DNA of 64,000 nucleotides from Hyaloperonospora brassicae (lineage: Eukaryota > Oomycota > Peronosporomycetes > Peronosporales > Peronosporaceae). The position numbers and the translations under genes are program-made. Positions 23,633-34,590 of the stretch are shown here, one piece after another. Every line of letters starts with the position of its first letter. The stretch's first letter is position 1. The stretch spans positions 178,274 to 242,273 of the forward strand of contig CANTFL010000167.1 in the NCBI GenBank assembly GCA_947650285.1. Direction: 5' to 3'. The notes under the pieces were generated by a model, which made no database searches, was not told the origin of the DNA, and saw only the letters and a list, made by a program, of their open reading frames with translations.

Positions 23633-25128
23633 GACGCTCGCTAGGTTTGAATCTGGTACGAGACGAGCGTTATGGGCTCTGCATTATTGCATACGTGAAA
23701 AAAAAGAAGACGGATCGCGAGAGTAAGCAGGATACAGATATGGAAACAAATATATCTCGTTCGAAGTCAAAACGTGTTGCTTCCGTGTCCCATCTGAAGC
23801 GGATCGATGAGTACTCGCGATCTGAACCAACCATGGAGATCGAGCTCGCTTACGGTGAATCTCGCAGATACTGGAAGCACTACTCGCCCGGGAAGTGGTT
23901 CAAACAAGCGAAAGCTGTTGGCAAGATCAACAACGCAAAAGCCACTCTGCTATTTGATTCTGGTGCTGAAGCGTCGATCATTGACACCACCTTTGCTCGT
24001 AAGGTTGGTTGTCACATTGACGAAAGTCAACGACAAGAATGTATCGGGATCGGAGAAACTCCGTATATGACGATGGGACGTACCAAGATCAAAGTAACCC
24101 TCGCGGGATCGCTGGTATACTATTTCAATGTGTGGGTAGGCAATCTGGCAGGGCAAGAAGCGATTCTGGGCATGTACTTTATGGTGCCCGCCGGAGTGCG
24201 GCTCGATCTAGCCGATGGCGCGCTATGTCTACCAAAAGAAATCCGTATTCATCTATCAGGACGTTGCCCCGCGTACGGATCGAAGGTACAGAATGTGACG
24301 GCGAATGTCCAACACGTGGTGATCTCGGTCGTTGAGTCAAGAGAAGTGAAGGTTGGGATCGGTGGGGCTAAGATGAAGTTGTGGGTCGCCAGAGGACCGG
24401 ATTGGGTTATCACGGTGATATCGGAGTTTGGTAGGAGAAAGAATCTGCAGATGACCAATTTTGGCGATCACGAGATTATACTACCCACTCATACGGTACT
24501 TGGCGTGTGGGTGAAAGGAGACATGATACCGAGGACTCAAGGCTATGTGACGGTCGGATCGGGGAAGTACAAAGAGTGGCAGACTCTGGCGTATGAGGCT
24601 ACGACGGATCGAGTGAATGAATTCTCAAAAGAACAGATCGGACCATTGGTAGATCGCCCTACGTACGCCACGCCCAAATGCATCATGAAACGTCCGTCTG
24701 ATGTGTTAAAGGACCCACCTCCAACAGTATCCATTGCAACGCAACAAGTCATCGACGACGAATTGCAAAAGGCGGATACTGTGGCGGCAAAGGAAGGAAC
24801 GGTCAAAAAATCCAGATCGAATCGACCCGATGAAACAAATTTATCGTCGATGGACAACGATACTGGGATTGAAACCGAGATCGCGATGAGAAGGGATCAC
24901 GGGACCGAACAAGGAGAACAAGACAACATACTGTTTTCGTTGGACGTAAATCTTACAGACAACAGATCAGGGTCGGATCGGCCCGAGGAGGCACAAGAAC
25001 CTGAAGAGGACGAGTCGTCAAAGATCGACGAAGCTGACTCCGCAGAAGCACCAGTCTACTATCACGACAGTGCAGATTTGTTTGCCGAAGACATCGAGCA
25101 ACACCTGTCGGTGTTGCCAGATATGTAG
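23569..25128 (+). CDS. pol: Protease and pol linker of internal 1
   Basis: A single open frame of 519 codons. The protease holds LLFDSGAEASIID (Asp-Ser-Gly active site; GAT at 23,956), then IGIGETPYMTMG and a GMYFM segment where the other copies have GMDFM. After it comes a long charged linker that ends in YYHDSADLFAEDIEQHLSVL. The upper half (to about 24,385) matches internal 3; the lower half matches the inverted copy at 63.6-62.9 kb. It ends with TAG where internals 2 and 3 have Ser (MSVTTEEV). The start is arbitrary, since the frame overlaps the end of gag; an oomycete element of this kind probably made Gag-Pol by frameshift or readthrough. Confidence 0.8.
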   Translation: MVRPKQACGDAARDGCEDVKLGRSLGLNLVRDERYGLCIIAYVKKKKTDRESKQDTDMETNISRSKSKRVASVSHLKRIDEYSRSEPTMEIELAYGESRRYWKHYSPGKWFKQAKAVGKINNAKATLLFDSGAEASIIDTTFARKVGCHIDESQRQECIGIGETPYMTMGRTKIKVTLAGSLVYYFNVWVGNLAGQEAILGMYFMVPAGVRLDLADGALCLPKEIRIHLSGRCPAYGSKVQNVTANVQHVVISVVESREVKVGIGGAKMKLWVARGPDWVITVISEFGRRKNLQMTNFGDHEIILPTHTVLGVWVKGDMIPRTQGYVTVGSGKYKEWQTLAYEATTDRVNEFSKEQIGPLVDRPTYATPKCIMKRPSDVLKDPPPTVSIATQQVIDDELQKADTVAAKEGTVKKSRSNRPDETNLSSMDNDTGIETEIAMRRDHGTEQGEQDNILFSLDVNLTDNRSGSDRPEEAQEPEEDESSKIDEADSAEAPVYYHDSADLFAEDIEQHLSVLPDM

Positions 25129-26796
25129 ACAGCTACGAAAGAAGTGACCTTTGATGACATTTAGATCGGCGATACCAATTTCCCTCTTACCACAGATCAA
25201 CAAAGACTCAGATCGTTGATTTGGAAGAGCCGTCACCTCCTTATGGGGAAGACCAATGCTCTACCGCTAGCAGCACGAGGTGCGATTTTCGATACCAATG
25301 TCGGTGGGGCCGCACCGATAGCACAAATAGTCCGTCGGGTCGTGCCCAAATATAGGGGGACGTTGTCGGAGCTCATCAAAGGGTTACTACTGGCCACGAT
25401 CATTCTGCCATACGCGTCGCCTCGGGTGTCTCCGATATTGGTGATCATCAAGAAGAATGGAGTCATTATTAGTCTCTGTATTGATTATCGAAGATTGAAC
25501 TAGCTGACACGCCTGATGGTTTACCCCATGCCGTTGATCAGCGATCTGCTGGAAGACCTGGATAAAACCCTATGGTACTGGTAGCTAGACATGGCTAGTG
25601 GATTCTGGATCGTTGAGATGACTGAACGAGAAAACCTACTATCAGCGTTTTTCACGCCGTTTGGCCTGTTCGAGTGGTTGCGAATGCCTTTTGGGCTTAA
25701 TAACGCGCCCCAGATATACAAACGGCTTGTCGACAATGCGCTGTATGGATAACTCAAGATCGGCCAGAGATCAACCTCGGAGGGCCCGATCGACGTGTTC
25801 AAGGACGGCGAACCTGAGACAGATCGGCGATCTTCTATACTGGGACGCCGATCTTACATCGACGATATTCTCATGCCAGCTGCGTCATGGGAATCTTTGT
25901 ACGCAAAGGTGGAACGGATGCTGGAATCATGTGATAAGTGGAATCTGTCCATCAGTCTTACGAAGAACTTTTGGGGGTGCCGTAAGAACGGCTATTTGGG
26001 ACATCGAGTGTCGACGGATGGTTTAGAGGCATAACCGAAGAACTTGGAGTCGTTGATCAACATCCCGTCCCCTAGCCCGCTGCGAGCTATGCAATCTTTT
26101 CTCGGAAGCTTAAATTACTACCGCCGCTTTATTGAGAATTTTGCGGTGTATGACGCTGCGTTGTACGAGCTGAGGGAATCATGTTTTATAATTTGATCGG
26201 TCGAGCTCAACTTGCATCAGGAGATGGATGGTCGAGCAAAATTCAATGGAAAGAAGCTACAGTGGCGTTCACTATACTGATAGCTAATACAGCTACAGCC
26301 CCCATGCTTAAACATCTCGACCCGGATTGGTCTCCCGTGATCGTAGTCTATGCTAGTAAGTGGGCTGTCTCCGCGGTACTGATCATAGTATGATGGCGCG
26401 TATTGTCTAGTGGCAGTTTACTAGCCGCACGTTGAAGCCCAATAAGCTTAATTACGGGATAGTGGAGAAGAAAGTGCTGGCGTTGCTCCGCGTTTTTGGA
26501 TTTATTCTATACTAAATTAGCTTCACGAGAGATCACTAGGCTGACCCGACATTCCACTTTAGCGTGGTTGATGCAATTTCGAGGGCTCAACGGGAGATTA
26601 GGACGGTGGTCTGCTTTGATGTCAAACTGGACAATGGAAGTGAAGAAGTTCGAAAAAGGAGAGGACGAGATATTAGGTATGTTAGCAGCGAGCATCACCC
26701 CGAGAGAGAAGGTGGAAAAGATGCTGATCGCAATCTCCCCACGAAAAAACTGTCGAATAACGATAGCAACGCCACCACCAATAGGGGAAGTAGATT
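25129..26796 (+). pseudogene. Reverse transcriptase and first RNase H of internal 1, many stops
   Basis: RT blocks are in order: SPILVIIKKNG and SLCIDYRRLN (25,432-25,500), a TAG in place of Gln, DMASGFWIVEM (25,590-25,620), FEWLRMPFGLNNAPQIY (25,670-25,720), a TAA in YG(stop)LK, then the catalytic YIDD at 25,855-25,866. GLEA is followed by TAA (26,032), a stop shared by every copy in the window. The connection and RNase H part (26,040-26,520) has VYASKWAVSA in place of a D-containing start, then shifts. Inactive. It contains the same private stops as the inverted copy at 61.2-62.8 kb. Confidence 0.85.
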
Positions 26797-27330
26797 AGGA
26801 GTTAATGGTGGCCAGTTTCGATGGATCATCGAGAATAAAGAAGAAAGGGGGTTCGTACAGTGCCGTAAAATAGAGGCTGCCTGGTTGGACGATCGTATCG
26901 GCGGAGACCAGATATGTTCTTGACCTAACCGTGAACGAAGCCGAGTATAATGGATTGCTATTATGCTTCGAGTTACTTGCCGATCTGGAATGGCAAGAGT
27001 AATATTATGTGGAGATTCCAATTAGGTAAACCTACAGATGCGCGGTGAGATCGACTGCAATGCACCGGGCCTTCTACTTTTGATAAAAAAAGCTTTGGAG
27101 AAATTGCCATCGTGGCCGAGTCATGAGTTATATCGGCGAGATCTGATTAATCTGAACCGTCTGGATAAATTGTTAAAGACCAAGCAGGCTGGTCAGCTGG
27201 CTCGGATCACTGCGATCACGAGATCAGCCGGGAGGATACGACAGCAGCCCGAAGTGATACAGGAGGAGATAGCACAGAGGAGTTGGATTTGGCGAATTGG
27301 TCAAGCTCAAGATGAAGAGCGATAGATTTT
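26797..27330 (+). pseudogene. Second RNase H of internal 1, broken
   Basis: ASFDGSSRIKKKGGS-like sequence begins near 26,815, and TVNEAEYNGLLLCFELLADL lies at 26,930-26,990. QMRGEIDCNAPGLLLLIKKA follows at 27,034-27,090. TAG replaces a codon at 26,796-26,798 and further shifts occur. The homologous frame of internal 3 (48,807-49,913) is far better preserved. The domain would degrade RNA in RNA-DNA hybrids. Confidence 0.7.
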
Positions 27331-28600
27331 CAATCTTGAAAAGTATATGGAGGGCGATATATCTAGCCTGAACGCAGGAGAAGTGAAGATGTGCGCAAAA
27401 CTGGCGCCAGAGTACGAAATCGATGAGAATAATCTGCTATTTTTCTGCCCCATGGCGAAGACAGGGGGTTTAGATCGCGATGCTTTGAGGCGTCTGGGGA
27501 TCCCAGAGACGCTACAACAGGATGTTTTGCACCATTAACACTCTAGTATAGAAGGAGGACACCAGGGTATGTCAGGACTTATCAGAGGATCAGATCGCGA
27601 TTCCATTGGAGATGACTGTATCGGAGTGTGCAACGATATGTAGGCGAGTGTACCGATTGTGAGACTGGAAAGGGATGTCCGATGATCAATGGGAGATCGC
27701 CGGGTAATTTACAAGAAACCTATCCATTCCAAATTATCGCAATGGATCATATACCGTCGTTGCCCAAGTCTTCCAAAGGGAACTCGGAGATGCTCATTTG
27801 GGTCGACCTTTTCTCGGGATATGTGATTGCAAACGCTAGCTCGTCACGACCAGCACAAACGATCGCGGAGAATTACGAAGAATGTGTGTTTTGACGCTTT
27901 GGAGCTAGCGAGGCTATCAAGCACAATCGAGGACCGGGATTTATGTCCGATTTCTTCCGAGCCTTTAGTCAGATCGTAAAACAAAAGTAATGTGCTACCA
28001 TGGCCTACAGACCACAAGCAAATGGAACGGCCGAACGAATGGTGCAAACCTTGACGCATTCGCTCATGATGTACGTTGACGATGTCGACCAACGAGACTT
28101 GAATGAGTATGCTGAACGACTTACGTTTGCTATCAATACCGCGCAAGATCGAATTCCGGGGATACCTTATTCTATCTGATTCATGAGTGGGATCCGCGAT
28201 CGACATTGGAAGCTACGCTATTCGTTGGGAACACGGAAACACGGGATCGCACCCCAAAGAGGTAGAGATACAGAATCCAAAGACAATATCAGCGAGCCCG
28301 ATCGGCAGTGAACGATCACTTACGAGCCGCGATCCAGGAAAGGGCAGATCGACACAATGAAGACCTGGAGCAACATAAGATCGAAGTGGGTACGCAAGTT
28401 TGGCTATACTTAGATCGAGTCAAGGAACGATACGCGACGAAACTAGCTTATAGGTGGCATGGTCCATTTCGAGTGGCGGACATATGTGAATATCACTCTG
28501 TGAAATTGGAGATCGCAGAGGCCCTATATCGACTATTTCCGATTGTGCATCTTTCGAATCTCTAGGGTGTAAAGACGTTGCCTGAGCGGCCGAAAGACCA
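27331..28600 (+). pseudogene. Integrase of internal 1, broken
   Basis: Zinc-binding HHCC remnants lie at 27,530-27,670 (CTDCETGKG intact, but the His part is damaged). The core at 27,740 has AMDHIPSLPKS with the first catalytic Asp. The second position reads KHNRGPGFMSDFF (Asp became Asn, near 27,925), and PQANGTAERMVQTL (28,013-28,055) holds the Glu. The C-terminal region is WLYLDRVKERYATKLAYRWH at about 28,405-28,460. The interruptions include TGA at 27,894, TAA at 27,988 and TAG at 28,562. The Asp-to-Asn change is also in the inverted copy. Confidence 0.85.
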
Positions 28601-28915
28601 GCTTACGATGGATGAAGCAGATAGCTTGGATTTTGATTAGGATATGCTACCAGAAGATAGTTGGGAAAGCAATCTTGAGGAGAGAAAATATGTAGTAGAA
28701 AACAGATTGGACGTGCGATCTGGTCGGAAAACTCGTTATGGGCGAGTACATCGACAGTTTCTGGTGAAGTGGAAGGCACATCCCGATCTGAGTTGGGTGG
28801 ATGAGGCCGATCTGAGATTTGGGGCGATCTTGCAAGATTTTGAGCGGAATCGAGTGAGTCGGAACCGTTCCGAAGTGATGTACTCTCACTAAGACAAGTT
28901 GGACGAGCCTTAACG
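28601..28915 (+). pseudogene. Chromodomain of internal 1
   Basis: The frame 28,644-28,892 (82 codons) has LPEDSWESNLEE, then VENRLDVRSGRKTRYGRVHR, QFLVKWKAHPDLSWVDEADL and GAILQDFERNRVSRN. This is the aromatic-cage and WKxHP-type core of a chromodomain at the C-terminus of an integrase. In chromoviruses such domains guide insertion to particular chromatin marks. A TAG at 28,638 cuts it from integrase. Confidence 0.8.
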
Positions 28916-29214
28916 GTCTGGGTAGATATGCCGGGAGGTGGGATAGGCTGATGGTTGAGGTTGTAAGATGTGCTAGGTGGTAGCATACGCTGATGGATGG
29001 GGTGGCAAGATGTGCTAGGAGGTAGTACATGCTGGTGGATGTAGCTACGTGAATGAGTATGGAGACAGTCGAGTGAATTACCTTACTGAATGATATAAAT
29101 CGAGAAATAATGGAAGTTGGGGAGGTTAGAAGGTATTGGTTACCAAATACGACGATTGATATACATACACAATTATGGATAAACGATCTCGATCGAACTC
29201 TGATCTGGGACTAA
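28916..29214. other. Spacer of internal 1 with repeated hairpin motif
   Basis: This spacer lies between the end of pol and the end of the antisense ORF relic. About 28,971-29,030 holds two copies of a roughly 42-bp unit built on AAGATGTGCTAGGTGGTAG, each with a GTGCTA...TAGCAT/TAGTAC short inverted repeat. Equivalent repeats occur in all units. Confidence 0.6.
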
Positions 29215-29455
29215 GATGATGAAGCAGTCTTGAACTTGTTCTGTAGAGGACGAATCTGAGATCCCGGGTGATCCCAATACGCGTTGCGGAACTAGTTACG
29301 CGATGGATCTTCGTGGTCTGCCATTTACAACGCCCCTAACAAGTCGAAAAGATTGTCAATGTTCCCCAAGACTAGATTCCAGACTCGTTATTTAGGAGGG
29401 CGCGGGTAATGGAGGATGGAAGGATCCAACAAGATGTCAAGATCGCAGTGGCTAG
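29215..29455 (-). pseudogene. Truncated C-terminal end of the antisense accessory ORF (internal 1)
   Basis: The 240 bp match the C-terminal coding end of the antisense ORF of internal 2 (39,309-39,545), for example GGATCCAACAAGATGTC at 29,422 against GGATCCAGCAAGATGTC at 39,510. Right after ...GTGGCTAG the LTR B begins, so about 2.6 kb of the ORF and the usual polypurine tract are missing. The inverted copy at 58,588 has exactly the same junction. Confidence 0.75.
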
Positions 29456-31230
29456 TGTGGTGAAGTCACTCATAAAATTTTGTACGAGGATCGGTGACTA
29501 CACATTTGGGACGCCACTCACTGGTGGAAAAAGAGGCCATAGGACTTGGCGATCCAATAAGGAAACGGGATCGGCGATCCGATCCAACTGTCGTCAGAAT
29601 GATGGGTATGGAACGATCTGAGACGGGGTGATCCGGGACAAGACGACAGTTAGGACGATTTCCGTGGAGTGATCTGGGACAAGAATCTGAGATCGGGCGA
29701 TGTGACGTGACTATGTGACGAAGGTGTAACATCCTGCAGACCGGTGACACTCTCTACGGATCTCCCAAAGGGAGTACTGATTTAGGTTAATTATGGACCG
29801 ATCTGGAAGTGGGGTTGTTTGTGGGGGTCCGTGGGACCGTTGTGAGAATTGTGGATGGTCCCATTGTGCGGGTAAACCGTTGAGTATAGTATCGGAGTAT
29901 GCACAATGAACGGAAAAGGCATATAGGGCCGTATCGCACTGTGTCGATCCTCAACGATCTCGAATTGGACATCAGATCGGTCATGTTCCCTGCTGGTTAT
30001 GGATATATCGATGATGGAGCTATTGTATGATGATGTACATGCTTGTTGGAGACTCATGAGTGATGTCCCAAAAGTTCAGACCGAAAGAGCCAGCGGAAGC
30101 CGGTCGAAGTGACGTCGCAAAATGGATTTAGACACGTTCCACATCTTGGATACTATTTTGGACTTTTCGGTACCAAAATTGGGTATTTGGTACCATATTT
30201 AGAATTTAGTCCTTTTTTGGTGTCTAGGTGCGATATCGGGAGTATTGGCGCTATCTTTGGAGTACAGGTCACGAAATTTCGACACGTGTTCAAGGGGGCG
30301 GTCAAGATTAAAGGTGATATCGGTTTGGAGAGTGACCTACGGTTGGGAATAGGCTTAAAGACAGTTTGGCTATTAATTTGGTTGGTTAATAAACAGACTT
30401 GAACTCTACTTCTTCTGCTCACGACGCACGTTCTCCTCCCCTCTTCTCCGGGCAAGATTGATTTGGCTTCCCCGGCGGGTCAAGGCACGCGTGTTACAGG
30501 GACACAGAAGACCGATCTTGGATTGTTCGCCAAGATCGAGAAGAGCGATCTCGGGATATCTGGACCGGATCGATCAAGTACTCACACTCAACTCAACTGC
30601 TAGGGTAGCAGCAACACAAGGAAAAGGAAAAGGACATTGGACACAAGACCGCGAGACGGCCTAAGTGGTCAGAAGATCTGGACAAGGCGTTCAAGGTAAG
30701 ACCGAGCGAGATCGAAGCGATCTACTGGACATATCGGCGTGATCATTTGGCGAAACCAAGAACCGATCTGTCCATATTGCGCACTTCCGGCAAGATCGGC
30801 CGATCCTGAGACCAGATCGGACCAATCCCAACGCAAGATCGACGCAATACTATTATTTGATGAGTGAAGATTTCCGCACAGCGAAGACCCCGATCCCGAA
30901 GACGAGTCGAGATCGGTGTGATTCAAGATCGAGATCGCGACATCTCCAAATAGAGATCGTCGCGACTCAAGATCAAGATCGCAGAACACCGTTCGTGGTG
31001 TGAAGATTTCCGCACCGGAAGCGAACGCTCAACCCGACCTCTCAGCGAGATCGACATCTCCCAAGGCCGTTACGAAGAGCTCAAGCCAGCCCAACCGACG
31101 GGTACACAAGGTGAGCACAAGGCTATACAGCAAGGCAAGGATCGGAGTACCCCCTCCGTGAGTCGGCAAGTCTGGGCAAGTGGGAGATCGACATTCACTA
31201 AAGCGATTTTGTGAGATCGACTTCACCACA
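29456..31230 (+). repeat. LTR B, shared by internals 1 and 2 (1775 bp)
   Basis: It begins TGTGGTGAAGTCACTCAT and ends GACTTCACCACA, directly followed by A and the primer-binding site. Nearly identical to LTR C. AATAAA at 30,388-30,393. It serves as the 3' LTR of internal 1 and the 5' LTR of internal 2; no target duplication surrounds it. Confidence 0.9.
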
Positions 31231-32581
31231 ATGGTGCGCGTGCCCGGATCTTCTGAGGTCTCTGGATGTCACAGTGAGTCCACTGGCGAAGATGTCAAGA
31301 TCAAGCAAGAACCTGGGATTGAAGTGTCAGCGACAGAGGGATCGACGCAGACATGCAGAAGCACAAGATCCTAGATCATCAGAGTTTTGGGAGGGGCTCG
31401 GATGAAATGAAAATGAAAGAGGAAAATCGAGAGATCGATCTGGAAGATAAACCTCAACCCCCTCCAAGGGTCCTTTCGGGGGCTACCGCAGATCGCTCTG
31501 CAAAAAGAAATCTGCTGGATGAAAATCCAAAGGCGAAAGCCAAACCCTACTTCCTCATTGACAGATCTCCCGACCTCAAGCCGAGGAACACGATCACGAG
31601 ATCGACCACATCGGAACGATCCACGACGAGATCAATGGGATCGGACGTCAAAGATCGCCAGATCGGCCGAACCGTGCAATCGAAGATCGGAGTCAAAGAG
31701 GAATACGATGAAACACCAGATACGATCGCGATGCCGAAGACGGAATACAACCCAGTGAAGATCGCGTTCATAGAGAAGAAGAAGACGAATGAAGCGCGGG
31801 AACGTGCGAAATGGCAGTAATATTATGGCCATTTGAAGACACTATTCAAGACGGATCCTGTGTTCAAGATATTAAGGCCCAAGTTGATTGGTCCTCTTCA
31901 TAAACCGATCTCGGTTCCACCTCCTGGGACCACCAAAGTCGACGAGATCAATTTGATTTCGCAGATGTTGGACGACATGGGTGTCTGCCCTAACGCTTTT
32001 GATGGAGATGAAATGATGAGTTGCAGCTTGGAAGAGTTGAACAACGCGGCGAATGAATTTGTGGAGATCATGATTATGCTGGTGGGCAAAGCCAATACTC
32101 CTGAAGACAATACCGAGACACCCTCAGACTCGCTCCAGGAACACCCCGCGGGATCGCCCCGCTACGCCTCGGATGACTCCGAGAGTGAGTCAGATGGATC
32201 CATCAGCATTCGTCGGATGTCTCTGGGACCATCAGGTGGTACGTTTCTACAGAACAAGATCGGCCAAGCCAAGATTGACGCCGTTAAAGGACGAGCCAAG
32301 AGCGACATACCACCAAGATCGGCCGGTACACTTACTGGACGAAAGAATAAGAAGAGGATGAACTAAGTCGGTTCTTCAATGCAGCCATGAAGAAATTTGA
32401 GTCGAATCAACGAGCAGCTCAACGAATGAACCGACAGCCTATCCGTCATCCAGATCACAGTACGTTTCTCCAAAATTTGCACGAAAGCCATGACATGCCG
32501 GATGTGGAGATGGAATCGGTGGAGTCGGACACTTACCAGCAGATCCATTAGAGGGCGGAATACGACCCAGATGATCTATGG
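31231..32581 (+). pseudogene. Gag N-terminal region of internal 2, broken
   Basis: Three pieces follow. 31,231-31,374 reads MVRVPGSSEV from within the primer-binding site. 31,353-31,820 contains MKMKEENREIDLEDKP and TVQSKIGVKEEYDE, and ends at TAA after AKWQ where internal 3 has a Tyr codon. 31,833-32,366 contains TDPVFKILRPKLIGPL, DMGVCPNAFDGDEMMSCS and SDDSESESDGSIS. The tail then changes frame at GRKNKK to reach FFNAAMKKFESNQRAAQRMN in the next frame, with a TAG at about 32,549. No known fold is recognised; Ser/Glu/Asp-rich near its end. Confidence 0.75.
31232..31249 (+). other. Primer-binding site of internal 2
   Basis: TGGTGCGCGTGCCCGGAT starts one base after LTR B. The TGG pairs with the universal tRNA CCA end; I could not name the tRNA. 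The first candidate Gag codon overlaps it: ATG GTG CGC GTG CCC at 31,231. Confidence 0.75.
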
Positions 32582-33700
32582 ATGCCCGAACCACGGCGCC
32601 CTCACGTAGCCGCGACCGGTGTGACTACCGGAGGGGGGAGCATCACGCAGAGGATCAGAATCTCAGCGATTTCGGAACTGAAAGAATTCTCAGGAAAAGA
32701 TCGGGAAGAAGATAAAGCACGAACCTGGATCGGCAAAGTGAAGTCAGCGTTCATCCGGGACCAAGCACCGGACGAAGAGAGATGTCTGGTTTTCGCTGAT
32801 CTCATGGTGGGCCCCGCCCGTTATTGGTACAGACAGCTGAGTAGATCGACGAGATTCAATTGGAAAGAATTGATGGACAGTTTTCTCGTGGAATATGCGG
32901 GACACGGGATGTCAGCGAGCCGGCAATGTTACCACGCAAAGAAACGATCGGAGGAAGATCCTTTACAGTACCTATACCGGCTCAATCTGATGGTAATGCA
33001 GGCGAAGATACCGGTGATGACTGGATTGCCAGCTGCGCGCAAGGAACATGTCAACCATTTCATTGACACCTTGGACGACCCTGATCTGTCCAATCAATTG
33101 CTACTGCTGAATGTAGCAGACGCAGATGCCATGCAAAAGACACTGCATGGATATCAACAAGGGAGATCACGTCAGGGTAAAGTGATGATGGGATCGTCCA
33201 AGTTCAGACAGAAGGGAACTCAGGGTTCAGCGCTGTCTAAGCCTGCACGAGCGGTGAGGATGATCCGTACTGAGGACGTCAGCAGCGAGTCAGGATCGGA
33301 CACCTACGGATCGGATTCGGAAGATCGATTGAGATCGGTCCACGTGGCGGCTACTACGGATCGGCGTTCGCCATCTCGCGAGGTTTCAACAAACGCGAGA
33401 TTGGTTGACCCGAACACTCGTCGAGACTGTCAAGATCGCAATGTGCCATCGAAGCCGTGTACTCATTGCGAATCGACCAAGCACGGAGATCTCGGTTGTT
33501 GGAAGCGGCTCACGTGTCAGAAATGTGGGCGTAAAGGACACCCCTCTGACAATTGTTTTTTCGTGTGTCGTGCCTGCGGTGAGATGCATGACCCGGGGAA
33601 ATGTCCCATGGAGGAGTTCTGCAACATGATCCGCCAGTGGTACGTCCCAAACAAGCATGCGGGGATGCTGCCAGAGACGCCTGAGAAGATGTTAAACTAG
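32582..33700 (+). CDS. gag: Gag capsid and nucleocapsid of internal 2, best preserved copy
   Basis: An intact 372-codon frame. Capsid-like motifs are as in internal 1 (FSGKDREEDKARTW, GPARYWYRQL, FLVEYAG, QYLYRLN). The C-terminus keeps three zinc knuckles in frame: CTHCESTKHGDLGC and CQKCGRKGHPSDNC (both CX2CX4HX4C) and CRACGEMHDPGKC (CX2CX3HX4C), about residues 292-342. It ends MLN-TAG at 33,698. The start is the first Met after an upstream stop; the domain itself starts earlier. Gag would form the particle and bind element RNA. This is the only copy in the window with all three knuckles. Confidence 0.85.
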   Translation: MPEPRRPHVAATGVTTGGGSITQRIRISAISELKEFSGKDREEDKARTWIGKVKSAFIRDQAPDEERCLVFADLMVGPARYWYRQLSRSTRFNWKELMDSFLVEYAGHGMSASRQCYHAKKRSEEDPLQYLYRLNLMVMQAKIPVMTGLPAARKEHVNHFIDTLDDPDLSNQLLLLNVADADAMQKTLHGYQQGRSRQGKVMMGSSKFRQKGTQGSALSKPARAVRMIRTEDVSSESGSDTYGSDSEDRLRSVHVAATTDRRSPSREVSTNARLVDPNTRRDCQDRNVPSKPCTHCESTKHGDLGCWKRLTCQKCGRKGHPSDNCFFVCRACGEMHDPGKCPMEEFCNMIRQWYVPNKHAGMLPETPEKMLN

Positions 33701-34578
33701 GACGCTCGCTAGGTTTGAATCTGGTACGAGACGAGCGTTCTGGGCTCTGCATTATTGCATACGTGGAAAAAAAGAAGACGGATCGCGAGAGTAAGCAGGA
33801 TACAGATATGGAAACAAATATATCTCGTTCGAAGTCAAAACGTGTTGCTTCCGTGTCCCATCTGAAGCGGATCGATGAGTACTCGCGATCTGAACCAACC
33901 ATGGAGATCGAGCTCGCTTAAGGTGAATCTCGCAGATACTGGAAGCACTACTCGCCCGGGAAGTGGTTCAAACAAGCGAAAGCTGTTGGCAAGATCAACA
34001 ACGCAAAAGCTACTCTGCTATTTGATTCTGGTGCTGAAGCGTCGATCATTGACACCACCTTTGCTCGTAAGGTTGGTTGTCACATTGACGAAAGTCAACG
34101 ACAAGAATGTATCGGGATCGGAGAAACTCCGTATATGACGATGGGACGTACCAAGATCAAAGTAACCCTCGCGGGATCGCTGGTATACTATTTCAATGTG
34201 TGGGTAGGCGATCTGGCAGGGAAAGACGCGATTCTGGGCATGGACTTTATATTACCCGCCGAAGTGCGACTCGATCTAGCCGATGGCGCGCTATGTCTTC
34301 CAGAGGAAGTACGTATTCACCTCGCAGGACGTCGCCCCGCGTACGGATCGAAGGTACAGAATGTGACGGCGAAGGATCAACACGTGGTGATCCCGGTCGG
34401 AGAGTCAAGGGAAGTGAAGGTCGGGATCGGAGGGGCTAAGATGAAGTTGTGGATCGCTAGAGGACCGGATTGGGTTCCCACTGTGATCTCGGGGTTGGGT
34501 AAGACGAAGTACCTGCAGATGACCAACATTAGCGACCATGAGATCATACTGCCCACCCACACTATATTAGGCTTGTGA
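33701..34578 (+). pseudogene. Protease region of internal 2, with stops
   Basis: The frame from 33,715 stops at TAA 33,919 (ELA-stop-GESRRYW; other copies have TAC), then continues. The active site FDSGAEASIID has GAT at 34,024. GMDFILPAEV follows near 34,240, and the frame ends at TGA 34,576, in place of a Trp codon seen in internal 1. Internal 3 shares that TGA. The protease domain itself has no stop inside, only before and after. Confidence 0.8.
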
Positions 34579-34590
34579 ACCGAAGGCGAT

